From positions 124,001 through 188,000 of the forward strand of contig CAVXUB010000002.1 in assembly GCA_963764805.1 (NCBI GenBank): a stretch of DNA of 64,000 nucleotides, given 5' to 3'. A program made the position numbers and the translations under genes. The stretch's first letter is position 1. Each line of letters opens with the position of its first letter. Source of the stretch: CAVXUB01 sp963764805 (lineage in GTDB: Bacteria > Actinomycetota > Acidimicrobiia > Acidimicrobiales > Bog-793). A model generated the notes under the pieces. It was not told the DNA's origin, ran no database searches, and worked only from the letters and a program-made list of their open reading frames with translations. Below, one piece after another: positions 1-9,405 of the stretch.

Positions 1-1
1 C

Positions 2-523
2 GGCACGCCGCTCCCCGCCGGGGTCCTTCGCAGCCTTCTCGAGGTGAGCAGCACCTTTGCGGACCTGATCCGGGAGATCCCCGACATCGACATGCACCTG
101 CTGTCCGACGAGGATCATTCCCGCCTGGCCGCACTGTGCCAGTTCGGCGTGGACGGCTTCCGCGCAGACCGGGTGACCAAGGTCGCCCACCTCTACCGGC
201 CGAAGGCGGTCCCGATCCTCGACAAGGCTGTCGTCGCCACCTACGGGCACCAGCCGGACCTGCTCTCGCCCGCCACGGTGGCTCGGACCGTCGAGCAGCT
301 CACAGCGGACATCAACACGCACAACGTGCGGCTGCGCCGGTTGCACCAGCGGGCGGCGGAGTTCGCTCCCGACCTCGAGCACGTCAGCCTCGTGCGGGTC
401 GTCGGGATCCTGATCTGGACGAGCTACGAGGACACTGTGGTGCGCAGGGTGCCGTACTGGAGCGCCGGCCGGCCCGATCTCGTGGCGAGCCGGCTCGACG
501 GTTGCTGCTGGTTCAAGGTCTAG
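2..523 (+). CDS. DUF6308-like protein, 5' end outside window
   Basis: The reading frame is open from the left edge, so the N-terminus is missing; the GTG at 44 is internal to continuous coding-looking sequence. About 173 residues are visible. The stretch RADRVTKVAHLYRPKAVPILDK, followed by an aromatic/basic C-terminal half ending in WFKV, resembles actinobacterial proteins of the DUF6308 family, in which a 'K..hL..P.lvPvlD' segment is conserved. The role of that family is not known. No signal peptide or membrane segment is visible. The gene ends about 170 bp before the convergent metB gene, with a low-complexity repeat between them. The family call rests on memory of the motif only. Confidence 0.5.
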   Translation, partial: GTPLPAGVLRSLLEVSSTFADLIREIPDIDMHLLSDEDHSRLAALCQFGVDGFRADRVTKVAHLYRPKAVPILDKAVVATYGHQPDLLSPATVARTVEQLTADINTHNVRLRRLHQRAAEFAPDLEHVSLVRVVGILIWTSYEDTVVRRVPYWSAGRPDLVASRLDGCCWFKV

Positions 524-629
524 GCCGACCGCGGCCCCCGGGAGACCGCGGGACCGCGGGCCCGGCGCCCGCAATCGTAAGGCGAGAAGATACATCCAGG
601 GTTGTAGTTTCTCGCTTTGCGATGGCTCG

Positions 630-704
630 CCGACGAGCCGACACGCCGACGAGCCGACGAGCGACGAGCGACGAGCCGAGCCGAGCCAAGCCGAGCTAGC
701 CGAG
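630..704. repeat. GACGAGC(C)-type low-complexity tandem repeat
   Basis: The intergenic stretch between two convergent genes is built from imperfect copies of CGACGAGC, GACGAGCC and GAGCC, shortening to 5-bp units at the right. It runs into the last codons of metB and supplies its stop codon. It has no unique spacers, so it is not a CRISPR. It looks like slippage-generated simple sequence. Confidence 0.75.
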
Positions 705-1844
705 CGCCCGCTCGAGATCGGCCAACAGGTCGTCCAAGGTCTCGAGACCGACTGACAGCCGCACCAGCCCCGGATCGACGGCGAGGGCCGAACCGGCGAC
801 GGATGCGTGCGTCATCCGCGCCGGGTGCTCGATCAGGGACTCGACTGCGCCGAGCGACTCGGCCAGGGTGAAGATCTCGGTGCGAGAGACGGCCTCCAGT
901 GCAGCCTCCTCGCCGCCGCCGTGGATGAACGAGACCATCGCCCCGAAGTCGCGCATCTGGCGGGCGGCCACCTCGTGCCCGGCGTGCGTCTCGAGGCCCG
1001 GGTAGAGCACCTGCGAGACCGCAGGATGTGCATTCAGGAAGGCGGCCACGGCGCGGGCGTTGGCGCATTGGCGCTCCATCCGCACCTCCAGCGTCTTGAT
1101 GCCGCGCAGCAGCAGGTAGCAGTCGAAGGGACTGGGAACCGCTCCGACGGAGTTCTGCATGAAGGCGAGCGACTCCGCCAGACCATCGTCGTTGGTGGCC
1201 ACGAAACCCCCTACGACGTCCGAGTGGCCCCCCAGGTACTTCGTCGCCGAATGGACCACCAGATCGGCCCCCTGCGACAGCGGCTGTTGCAGGTAAGGCG
1301 TGGCGAAGGTGTTGTCGACGACGCAGAGGCCCCCCCGATCGTGTGCGACTGCCGCCAGCGCCTCGATGTCGGCGATGCGGAGCCACGGGTTGGAGGGGGT
1401 CTCGATCCAGACGAGGCGCGTCTCGTCCCGCCAGGCTGCCTCGACGGAGGCCGGTTCGGTGAGGTCGGCGGGCGTGAACTCGACGCCTCCCGGCGCGTAG
1501 ATCCGCGCCACCAGCCTGTAGGTGCCGCCGTAGGCGTCGTTCGGGATCACGATGTGGTCGCCGGGACGGAGCTGGCGGAGGACGGCGTCCTCGGCAGCCA
1601 TGCCGGAGGCGAACGAGAAGCCGTGGCCCGCGCCTTCGAGGGCGGCCAGGGCGACCTGCAGCGTGGCACGGGTTGGATTGCCTGTCCGCGAGTACTCGAA
1701 ACCGGCGTGCTTGCCGACGGCCTGTTGCGAGTAGGTGGTGGCGAGGTGGATCGGCGGCACGACGGCGCCGGTCTCCCGATCAGGCGCCTGCCCGGCATGG
1801 ATCGCCAACGTCCCGAAACCAAGCTCCCGCGGCGCCTCGCTCAC
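696..1844 (-). CDS. metB: Cystathionine gamma-synthase/gamma-lyase
   Basis: A 382-residue PLP enzyme of the Cys/Met metabolism family. It begins with LGFGTLAIHAGQAPD and has the family signature VVHSATKYLGGHSD, in which the Lys forms the Schiff base, about residue 200. It ends in the usual RLSVGLETLDDLLADLERAL. The start is GTG at 1844, where the reading frame first matches the family; the longer upstream frame is antisense noise through cbs. This GTG overlaps the cbs stop by 4 bp (GTGA), so the two are translationally coupled. Beside CBS the likely job is cleavage of cystathionine to cysteine, 2-oxobutyrate and ammonia (reverse transsulfuration). Synthase activity from O-acylhomoserine cannot be excluded by sequence. 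Confidence 0.9.
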   Translation of the reverse strand: MSEAPRELGFGTLAIHAGQAPDRETGAVVPPIHLATTYSQQAVGKHAGFEYSRTGNPTRATLQVALAALEGAGHGFSFASGMAAEDAVLRQLRPGDHIVIPNDAYGGTYRLVARIYAPGGVEFTPADLTEPASVEAAWRDETRLVWIETPSNPWLRIADIEALAAVAHDRGGLCVVDNTFATPYLQQPLSQGADLVVHSATKYLGGHSDVVGGFVATNDDGLAESLAFMQNSVGAVPSPFDCYLLLRGIKTLEVRMERQCANARAVAAFLNAHPAVSQVLYPGLETHAGHEVAARQMRDFGAMVSFIHGGGEEAALEAVSRTEIFTLAESLGAVESLIEHPARMTHASVAGSALAVDPGLVRLSVGLETLDDLLADLERALG

Positions 1845-3511
1845 TGCACCATCCCGTCGTCGGTGGTCTCGGCGAGGAACTCGAGGGCGTCCGAGCGGGT
1901 GAGCACGCCGATGGGATGGCCGTGGTCGATGACGACGACGGCGGTGGCGTCCTGGAGGCTGCGCACGGCCGTCTCGATCGTCTCGCCGCTGCCGACCGTC
2001 GGCATCGGGGCGCTCATCACCTCGCCGACGCTCTTGTCGAGCAGCGAAGGGTGCTCGAAGGCCCTCTGCAGCAGGTCGCGCTCGTGCACGGCACCCACCA
2101 TCTCGGCTTCGGCGAGCGGTGGCTCCGCCTGCACGACGGCCAGCTGCGAGACGCCGAACTCGCGCATGATCTCGATCGCCTGACGCGCCGTCTCCGAGGG
2201 GTGGACGTGGATCAGCGCGGGCAGGCGGGTGCCCTTGCGGTGGAGGATCTCGGCGACATTGCGACCGCGGCTGCGGAGGAAGCCGTGGTCCGCCATCCAT
2301 TCGTCGTTGTAGAGCTTGGAGAGGTAGCCGCGGCCGGAATCGGGGATCAGAGTCACGACCACGTCGTCCGGTCCGAGCTCCGGCTCCAGGTGCAGCGCCG
2401 CCCACACGGCGGTGCCCGTGGAGCCACCGACCAGCACCCCTTCCTCGATGCCGATGCGGCGTGCCGTCGAGAACGAGTCCGTGTCGCTGACCATGATCAC
2501 CCGGTCGACCGCCTCCGGATCGTATGTGGTCGGCCAGAAGTCCTCTCCGATGCCCTCCACCAGATACGGCCGCCCGCCGCCACCGGAGTACACCGAGCCC
2601 TCCGGGTCGGCGCCGATGATCTGGACCGCCGGGTTCATGCGCTTCAGGTAGCGGCCGATGCCGCTGATCGTCCCGCCCGTCCCGATGCCGGCCACGAAGT
2701 GGGTCACGCGGCCGGCCGTCTGCTCCCAGATCTCCGGTCCGGTGGTGCGCTCGTGGGTGAGCGGGTTCTCAGGGTTGTGGTACTGGTCCGGGTGGAAGGC
2801 GCCGGGGATCTCGGCGGTCAGGCGGTCGGTGACGGAGTAGTAGGAGTCGGGATGATCGGGGGGCACCGCCGTCGGGCAGACGACGACCTCCGCGCCGTAG
2901 GCCCTCAGCAGCGCGATCTTCTCCGGGGCCATCTTGTCGGGCATCACGAAGATGCAGCGGTAGCGCTTGCGAGCGGCGGCGATGGCGAGCCCGACGCCGG
3001 TGTTGCCGGAAGTGCCCTCGACGATGGTGGCTCCCGGCTTCAGCAGGCCGTCCCGCTCGGCCGCCTCGATCATCGAGACCGCAACTCTGTCCTTCACCGA
3101 ACCACCCGGGTTGAGCAGCTCGAGCTTGGCGAGCAGGGGGCACGGAAGGTCACGCCCGATGCGATCGAGGCGCAGAAGCGGCGTGTTGCCGATCAGCGCC
3201 AGCAGCGAGGAGGCGACATGCATCGGCGGCCCCGGATCGGTCAGGCGCATCACCCTGACACCTGCCAGCTCGGGCCGATCCTGCAACTGCTCGTCCGAGT
3301 GCAGCTGGACCGGGAGCCCGGCCTTGTGCATGGCGATCGCCACCTCTGCGGCACCCTCGCCGACAACCGACACACGGCGCGGCATACGGGACCTGATCTC
3401 CCCGATCAGGCCGGGAGGGACCTCCGGTCCTTCGATCCTCACGGTGTGCCGGCTCGGCGCCACGAGGTGTTCGGGGGGCTCCGTTGCCCCCACTATCACT
3501 AGGACATCCAT
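1841..3511 (-). CDS. cbs: Cystathionine beta-synthase with extra N-terminal domain
   Basis: 556 residues. Residues 97-420 are a fold-type II PLP domain: LIGNTPLLRLDRI, the Lys-bearing NPGGSVKDR, and the phosphate-binding loop EGTSGNTGVGLA. It makes cystathionine from serine and homocysteine. Residues from about 425 form a tandem CBS-domain pair (VGEVMSAPMPTVGSGETIE; GHPIGVLTRSDALEFLAE). Actinobacterial CBS enzymes usually start at the equivalent of Met97 (position 3223) and are about 460 residues long. Here 96 residues precede it, starting MDVLVIVGATEPPEHL, with coding-like composition and no CPxC/heme motif. I kept the long start because it leaves a normal 84-bp gap to the divergent gene; Met97 is the alternative. 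It is coupled to metB downstream. Confidence 0.9.
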   Translation of the reverse strand: MDVLVIVGATEPPEHLVAPSRHTVRIEGPEVPPGLIGEIRSRMPRRVSVVGEGAAEVAIAMHKAGLPVQLHSDEQLQDRPELAGVRVMRLTDPGPPMHVASSLLALIGNTPLLRLDRIGRDLPCPLLAKLELLNPGGSVKDRVAVSMIEAAERDGLLKPGATIVEGTSGNTGVGLAIAAARKRYRCIFVMPDKMAPEKIALLRAYGAEVVVCPTAVPPDHPDSYYSVTDRLTAEIPGAFHPDQYHNPENPLTHERTTGPEIWEQTAGRVTHFVAGIGTGGTISGIGRYLKRMNPAVQIIGADPEGSVYSGGGGRPYLVEGIGEDFWPTTYDPEAVDRVIMVSDTDSFSTARRIGIEEGVLVGGSTGTAVWAALHLEPELGPDDVVVTLIPDSGRGYLSKLYNDEWMADHGFLRSRGRNVAEILHRKGTRLPALIHVHPSETARQAIEIMREFGVSQLAVVQAEPPLAEAEMVGAVHERDLLQRAFEHPSLLDKSVGEVMSAPMPTVGSGETIETAVRSLQDATAVVVIDHGHPIGVLTRSDALEFLAETTDDGMVQ

Positions 3512-3595
3512 CGGGCGGCAGGCTACTCGCGGCCCGGAGCAGCGCGGTCAGCGTCGGGCACCGCGGGCGCGCAGCCAAGGCGTACTGTTGTTCGG

Positions 3596-4624
3596 GTGAC
3601 AGCCGTTGCCGTGGGGGGACCGCCTTGGGCGGGAGAGCTGTCACAAGAGCAGTCACGCGAGACGATGCGGCAGATCCGTGGCCGCTACGGCCGGCTCACG
3701 CTGGACGACGCGTTCGGGGTGGTCGTCCGACCGCAGGGAGGCGAGGGCTACCTGGAGATCGTCCACGGGCCGCCGCTGCCGCTGCCCGAGCTTCCGCACG
3801 AGGACGATGTCCGCCAGGAGCTCAGACGGCGGCTCTCTCTCGTGTTCGGCATCGGCCCGGCGACCGAGGCGGCGATGAGGGCGGCGGACTGCCCGGTGAC
3901 GGACATCGGAGCACTGGTCGGCGATCAGCGTTACGGGCCGTTTGCGGCAGATGTGTTGCGAGACCTCGCCTCGCGGCGTCTCGACGCCCTCCTGTCACTG
4001 GTGCGGGCGCGGCTGGGGCCGAGCGGGCACCTGCTCGCCGCTCGTTTCGTAGGGCTGGCCGCACCAGAACGGGTCGCCGTCCTCGACTTCGAGACCCTCG
4101 GACTTGCCGGGAACGTGATCTTCCTGGCCGGAGTGGGAAGGATCGAGGACGGTCATCTGGTCGTCCGCCAGTTCCTCGCCACCACCTACGACGACGAGCC
4201 GGCGATGCTGCGGAGGGTGGCCGAGGAGCTCGCCGGCCTGGATCTGCTCGTCACCTACAACGGGCGGACGGCGGACGTGCCGTGGCTCTCGTCGCGTGTG
4301 GCGTACCACCGCCTGGGCCGCCTGCGCATCCCGCCCCACCTCGACCTGCTCCACGCCTGCCGGCAGCGATACGTGCGCGAGCTCGCCCTGCTCTGTGACG
4401 CCCGCCTGCCGACCGTACAGGCGCGGATCCTTGCGATGCAGCCGCACGAGACGGAGATCCCGGGCTGGATGATCCCCTCGATCTACAAGTACTACCAGCG
4501 CAAGCCCTCCCGGCTGGAGGGGATGCTGGTGCCTGTGCTCGAGCACAATCGCCAGGACGTCGAGGCGGTCGGGCTGCTGCTCGGTCGGCTGGCGTCCGAA
4601 CCGGTGTCCGAGCCGTCGCTGTAG
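3596..4624 (+). CDS. mrfB: YprB/MrfB-type RNase H-fold exonuclease
   Basis: 342 residues, GTG start. The C-terminal half (from about residue 155) is a DEDD-type exonuclease domain of the YprB family: VLDFETLGL (Asp and Glu ligands), LLVTYNGRTADVPWL, and LEHNRQDVEAVGLLL (final His/Asp). The N-terminal half has a helix-hairpin-helix-like segment LVFGIGPATEAAM. In Bacillus subtilis MrfB is a nuclease acting with the helicase MrfA in excision of mitomycin-type DNA adducts. The helicase gene begins 6 bp downstream, matching that pairing. Function here is inferred from the family and the neighbour. Confidence 0.85.
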   Translation: MTAVAVGGPPWAGELSQEQSRETMRQIRGRYGRLTLDDAFGVVVRPQGGEGYLEIVHGPPLPLPELPHEDDVRQELRRRLSLVFGIGPATEAAMRAADCPVTDIGALVGDQRYGPFAADVLRDLASRRLDALLSLVRARLGPSGHLLAARFVGLAAPERVAVLDFETLGLAGNVIFLAGVGRIEDGHLVVRQFLATTYDDEPAMLRRVAEELAGLDLLVTYNGRTADVPWLSSRVAYHRLGRLRIPPHLDLLHACRQRYVRELALLCDARLPTVQARILAMQPHETEIPGWMIPSIYKYYQRKPSRLEGMLVPVLEHNRQDVEAVGLLLGRLASEPVSEPSL

Positions 4625-4630
4625 ACAGCC

Positions 4631-7034
4631 TTGGACATCGACGCCGCGCTGGCGCGGCTCACCGCCGGCTCCTGGTACCGGGGACAGATCGGGAACGTCG
4701 GCAGGGCACCCGCCGCCCCGGCCCGGCACCGGTCGCCGGTGCAGCCGCTCCGGGCGGAGCTGGCTCGCTATCTCGAGGGGAAGGGACTCGAGCTGTACAC
4801 GCACCAGGCACAGGCGCTCGACGCCTGGTGCGCCGGCAACGACTTCGTCATCGCCGCACCGACGGCCGGTGGCAAGAGCCTCGGGTTCAACCTGCCCGTC
4901 GCCGACATGCTCCTCGACGACCGGGAAGCGACGGCGCTGTACCTCTACCCGACGAAGGCACTCGCTCAGGACCAGCTCGCGGTGCTCCGCGATATCGACG
5001 AGGCGCTCGACCTGCGGGCGCGGCCGGACGTATACGACGGCGATACGCCGGCGGCTCGGCGGCGCACGATCCGGGACCGCTCTCGGATCGTCGTCTCCAA
5101 TCCCTACGGGATACACGAGTACCTGCCACAACACGCCAGCTGGCAGCGATTCCTGTCGCATCTGGCGGTCGTCGTGGTCGACGAGGCTCACCGCTACCGC
5201 GGTGTGTTCGGCTCTCATGTCGCCTACGTGCTGCGCCGGGTGCGCCGGTTGGCGGCAGCGCTCGGGGCAGAGCCGCGGATGGTGCTCGCCTCGGCCACCA
5301 TCGCCAATCCGGGCGAGCACGCATCGGCCCTGACGGGCAAGCGAGTCGTGGTCGTCGACGACGCGGGCAGCCCGCTGCCTCCGCGAGCGGTGGCGCTCTG
5401 GGACTCGATGCGCGACCCGGACCGTTCGGCGGCGACGCAGGCCGCCGGCATCGTCGCGACGCTGGCAAGCCTCGGCAACCGGACGCTCTGCTTCACGGGA
5501 TCACGGGTGGGGGCGGAGAGCGTTGCCCGCGCTGCGGCTGCCATGGCGCCGGGGCTGCGGTTGAGTGCCTACCGGGCCGGGTACCGCCCGGCCGAACGGC
5601 GGGAGCTCGAGCGCCAGCTCCGCTCCGGCGAGCTCGATGCGCTCGTGAGCACCAACGCCCTCGAGCTCGGGATCGACATCAGCGGCCTCGACGCAGTCGT
5701 CCTGACCGGCTACCCGGGGACCATCGCCTCGACCTGGCAGCAGGTCGGCCGAGCCGGTCGCGCCGGCGAGCCGGCCCTGGCGGTGCTGGTGGCGGGGGAC
5801 GATCCGCTCGACCAGTACTTCATCCGCCGCCCGGCCGTCCTGTTCGGTGCGCCGGTGGAGAGGGCGGCCGTGGCGCTCGGGAACAACGAGGTGCTGTCGG
5901 GCCAACTTCTCTGCGCCTCGGCCGAGCTCCCGGTGCGCCCGGGGGAGGAGCACGAGCTGATCGACGCCGAGATGGCGGCACCCGCCGCAGCGGAGCTCGA
6001 ACGTCTCGCAGCCGAGAGCCTCGTTGCCGCCACCCGCAACGGGTACGTCTACACAGGGACGGGGAGACCGGCCAGCGAAGTCCATCTCGACGGCCGCGGC
6101 GATGACTCGGTCGAGATCTTCGCCGGCGACGAGCTGATCGAGGTCGTCGAGCGGTGGCGGGCGCTGCGCACGGCGTTCCCGGGCGCCATCCTGCTCCACC
6201 GCGGCCAGGGGTTTCGCATCGAGATGCTCGACCTCGAAGCCGGTAGGGCGGAGGCCGCGCCGATATCGACGTCCGACCACACGCAGCCGATAGTGGACCG
6301 CCAACTGGAGGTCGTCGAGGCCACGAGGCAGAGGAGCGTCGGCTCCTGGCATGTCTCGCTCGGCGGGGTCCGGATCTCCGAGAGGGTGACGGGCTATGTC
6401 GTCATCCACCGTGGCCAGGTCGTCGGCAGGCACGCCTTGGATCTGCCGCCCCACCTGCTGTCCACTGCGGGGCTGTGGATGTCCCCCGGGGAGGGACTCG
6501 GGGACGGGTCTGCGGAGGGATCCGCTCTGGCTGCGGCGTGGGGAGAGGGCGGCAGGGCCCCCTCGACCATTGGCGGCCCTGGAGGCGCTGGGAGCGCTCC
6601 ATGCGGCCGAGCACGGGCTGATCCACGCCATGCCGCTGCTGGCGATGTGCGACCGGGGCGATGTCGGCGGCCTTTCCAGCGTGGGGGGTGGGGCTCCCGG
6701 TTCGCACCCCGGCGCCTTGTCGGTCGTGCTCTACGACGGGCGGGAAGGAGGGAGCGGGATCTCCCAGATGGCCTTCGACCAGCTCGGCGAGCTGGCTGCG
6801 CTCGCCGCCGAGATGCTGGCCAGCTGTGACTGCGATGGCGGCTGCCCGCGCTGCGTGTTCGACCGGGACTGCGGCTCTGGCAACGAGCCGATGGACAGGC
6901 TGGCAGCTGTCGAGGTCCTGCGCTCTATGTCAGCCGGTGGGTCCCTGACAGCAACGGCGGCGGAGCCGGGCGCTCAGGGCCGCTCGGCCAGGTCTGCGCT
7001 CGCCGCCTCGAACAGCTCGGCGAGGGAGCCGTAG
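4631..7034 (+). CDS. mrfA: MrfA/YprA-type DEAH helicase, frameshifted near 6.5 kb
   Basis: Starts at TTG 4631, 6 bp after mrfB. Superfamily 2 motifs are clear: APTAGGKS (Walker A), VVVVDEAHRY (DEAH box), SATIANP, then the second RecA domain with STNALELGIDISGLD and QQVGRAGRAGE. After LSTAGLWMSP the frame is lost. The DUF1998-like C-terminus with its four-Cys zinc site (CDCDGGCPRCVFDRDC) continues in the +1 frame from somewhere in 6480-6580 to a stop at 7034. Joined, the protein is about 800 residues, normal for the family. One extra base (or two missing) explains it; genuine mutation and consensus error cannot be told apart here. The 3' end overlaps the convergent gene by about 60 bp. Confidence 0.8.
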
Positions 7035-7774
7035 CGGCGGGGTCCCTCGCTGCGCATCGCCATCTCGTCGTCGCTCTCGCTCAGCTGCATGTCACCCTCC
7101 CGGGGAGGCAGGTCGAGCATCGAGGAGACCTGCCGGAACCCGGCGTGGTGGATCAGCAGGCGCGCCCGTGCAGGAGAGTCCTCGACCCGCCGGAAGAGCA
7201 GTCTCGCCGCATGGTAGGTGGCTGCCACGTCGGCGGCGGCGTGAACACCGTCGGTGTGGCTGCCACCCCAGATGTGCTGGGTCAGCACCGCCAAAGGCCC
7301 CTGGGCTACGAACAGGGTCAGCCAGCTTGTCGGGCGGCGCTTGCCGTAGTGGCTGTAGACAAACGCCGGCCGGCGGTCCCAGTCGGTGATGATCCACTCG
7401 AGGAACGGGCGCAGCAGGTAGAGATCGTGTGCGTCGCTCTCGATGGTCCCCCAATGACCCTCGCCGAAGACCTTCAGCTGCGGGCGGAGCGGCGTCGGCA
7501 GAGGCGGTGGCGGCACGCCCAGATCGGCGAGCGAGGACCACAGGTTGGCGACTGCATAAGGCCCGGCCAGCCGGCGCGGGTGCTCGCCCGGAGTGGCCTC
7601 GCTTCCTGGATCCTGCTCGACCTCGTCGTCGGCGTCGAGACGAGCCTCGAACCGGCCTGCGGACGGATCAGAGCCCGCCTCGGCATCCATCTCCGACTGG
7701 GCCTCGTCAGGCTCAGGCGCGGAGTTGCCGTCGGCACCCATGTCCGGCGGAATCGCCGATTGCTCGATCACCAT
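6974..7774 (-). CDS. Hypothetical protein with acidic disordered N-terminus
   Basis: 266 residues with no family I recognise. The first 75 are Asp/Glu/Pro/Ser-rich and probably disordered. Residues about 80-210 look globular and aromatic-rich: FGEGHWGTIESDAHDLYLLRPFLEWIITDWDRRPAFVYSHYGKRRPTSW is the most characteristic stretch. The C-terminus is charged. There is no signal peptide or membrane segment. It converges on the mrfA helicase, overlapping its 3' end, and is divergent from the PLP decarboxylase with a 103-bp gap. The overlap and shared location suggest nothing firm about function. Confidence 0.7.
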   Translation of the reverse strand: MVIEQSAIPPDMGADGNSAPEPDEAQSEMDAEAGSDPSAGRFEARLDADDEVEQDPGSEATPGEHPRRLAGPYAVANLWSSLADLGVPPPPLPTPLRPQLKVFGEGHWGTIESDAHDLYLLRPFLEWIITDWDRRPAFVYSHYGKRRPTSWLTLFVAQGPLAVLTQHIWGGSHTDGVHAAADVAATYHAARLLFRRVEDSPARARLLIHHAGFRQVSSMLDLPPREGDMQLSESDDEMAMRSEGPRRYGSLAELFEAASADLAERP

Positions 7775-7877
7775 GCGGGCGCGACGTTACCGCAGAGGCA
7801 CTCAACCTCTCTCGCACTTTGTACGAAACATCTCCGCTCAAGCCCATCGCCATCCGCTCCCGCCTACAGTTCCCCTC

Positions 7878-9243
7878 GTGCACGGCTGGAGCGAGGCGAC
7901 AGAGGAGCTTGCCCAGCAGGTGATCGACTACGCCCGCTATCGCCTGCGCCTCGATCCCGTCCCGCTGGACGGGCCGCGCCGGCCCGACGAGCTGCTGGAG
8001 GCGGCGGGCCAGACCGTGACCCCGGGAGGGCTCGGCGGCGAGCGTGCGCTGCGGATCTTCGCCGACGTGCTGGCGCCGGCTTGCATCTCGGTCGACCACC
8101 CGCGCTACCTGTCGTTCATCCCCTGTGCGCCGACCGAGGCGGCGACCCTGTTCGACCTCGTGGTAGGGGCGTCCTCGATATACGGGGGCAGCTGGCTGGA
8201 GGGCGCGGGAGCGGTCTTCGCCGAGAACCAGGCGCTGCGTTGGCTGGCTGACCTTGCAGGGCTGCCGCCGGAAGCGGGCGGCGTGTTCGTTCAAGGAGGC
8301 ACGATCGCCAACGTGTCGGCCCTGGTGGCAGCCCGCCACGCCTGGCGGAGCACCCGGCAGCCGGCGGACGGGGGGCGCCGAGACCGGCTCTGCGTGGCCG
8401 CCGGCCGGTCTGCTCACTCGTCGATAAAGGCTGCGGCGAATGTGATGGATGTCGACGTGCTGGTGGTCGAAGACGGTGCCGCCGGAAGGATGACGGGGGA
8501 AGCTCTGGAGGCGGCGATGGCCGCCGACGAGAGGGCGGCGGGAGTGTTCGCCGTCGTGGCGACGGCCGGCACGACGAACCTCGGGATCGTCGACGACCTC
8601 TCGAGCATCGCCTCCGTGGCGGCCGAGAGGGAAATCTGGTTCCACGTCGACGGCGCCTACGGCGGCGCCGGCCTGGCGGCGGCGAGCGTCCGCTGGCGCT
8701 ACGAGGGGATCGAGCGGGCCGACTCGTTCGTCGTCGATCCGCACAAGTGGCTCTTCGCCCCCTTCGACTGTGCCGCCTTGCTCTACCGGGACCCGGCCAA
8801 GGCGCGGGCGGCGCACGTGCAGCGGGCCGAGTACCTCGACCCGCTGGAGGCGACCGGCGACTGGAACCCCTCGGACTTCGCGGTGCAGCTGACGAGGCGG
8901 GCGCGGGGCCTGCCGTTCTGGTTCTCGCTCGCCACCTACGGCACCGACGCGTATGCGGCGGCGGTGGAGCGCACGCTGGAGGTTGCCCGGGACACTGCCG
9001 CGCCAGGTCGAGGCTCGACCATTCCTGCGGCTGGTGTGCGAGCCGGAGCTGTCGGTGGTTTGTTTCGAGAGGATCGGCTGGTCGGCGGTCGACTACAACG
9101 ACTGGTCGGAGCGGATCATGACTGCAGGGGAGGCCTTCGTCACGCCGACGACGGTCGGCGGCAGGACGGCGGCCCGGTTGGCGGTGGTGAATCCGAGGAC
9201 GACGACCGCCGACACCGTGTCGATCCTCGACTCGATGGCCTGA
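7878..9243 (+). CDS. PLP-dependent group II amino acid decarboxylase, frameshifted near 9.0 kb
   Basis: Starts at GTG 7878 (VHGWSEATEELAQQVIDYA); upstream frame is non-coding. Family features are VFVQGGTIANVSALVAARHAW, WFHVDGAYGGAGLAAAS (Asp contacting the PLP pyridine N) and SFVVDPHKWLFAPFDCAALLYRD (Schiff-base Lys). These mark the aromatic-L-amino-acid/glutamate decarboxylase group. After EVARDTAA, about 8990-9005, the frame shifts by +1; the C-terminus (PFLRLVCEPELSVVCFERIGW...TADTVSILDSMA) runs in the new frame to a stop at 9243. The joined product is about 454 residues, normal length. Substrate cannot be predicted. A strong hairpin follows 60 bp downstream. Confidence 0.8.
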
Positions 9244-9304
9244 GGCGGAGCGGCTGAGGGTCAGTCGGAACGGTCCTCAAACTGAAGACTGGCTCCAGCG
9301 CGGG

Positions 9305-9331
9305 ACCGCCGCCACCCGGGTTGGCGGCGGT
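9305..9331. terminator. Strong bidirectional hairpin
   Basis: Perfect 10-bp stem ACCGCCGCCA / TGGCGGCGGT around a 7-nt loop (CCCGGGT). It lies between the 3' end of the decarboxylase on + and the stop of the cysteine-rich micropeptide on -, so it can end both transcripts. There is no T run on either side, as is common in high-GC actinobacteria. Confidence 0.65.
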
Positions 9332-9342
9332 GAGCCGTCATG

Positions 9343-9405
9343 TCAGTGGCCGCAGCAACAGCACGGCGAGCACGGGCAGTCGCAGCCGCAGTTCGGGCAG
9401 GTCAT
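9343..9405 (-). CDS. 20-residue cysteine-rich metallothionein-like micropeptide
   Basis: A 20-residue ORF with nine cysteines, at positions 3, 6, 8, 10, 12 and 15-18, in CxxCxCxCxC and CCCC patterns, ending Gly-His. Its ATG overlaps the TGA of the upstream merR by 4 bp (ATGA). An AAAGGGGGTG ribosome-binding site lies about 8 nt before it, inside the merR 3' end. It is followed at once by a strong hairpin. Such cysteine density in a peptide made from a MerR-controlled transcript points to binding of a soft metal ion (Cu, Zn, Cd, Hg). That role is inference: no known metallothionein family matches at this length. The ORF and its expression signals are seen directly. Confidence 0.7.
   Translation of the reverse strand: MTCPNCGCDCPCSPCCCCGH

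Noticed and set aside
630..704. Possible CRISPR array
   Set aside because: Units are 5-11 bp with no spacers of constant length; it is simple-sequence slippage.
1673..3502. 609-codon plus-strand ORF across cbs and metB
   Set aside because: Composition is Arg/His/Gly-rich antisense reading; both strands overlap two clear PLP enzymes on minus.
3512..3595. SAM or other sulfur riboswitch ahead of cbs-metB
   Set aside because: The intergenic gap is only 84 bp and shared with a divergent gene; no conserved riboswitch core is visible.
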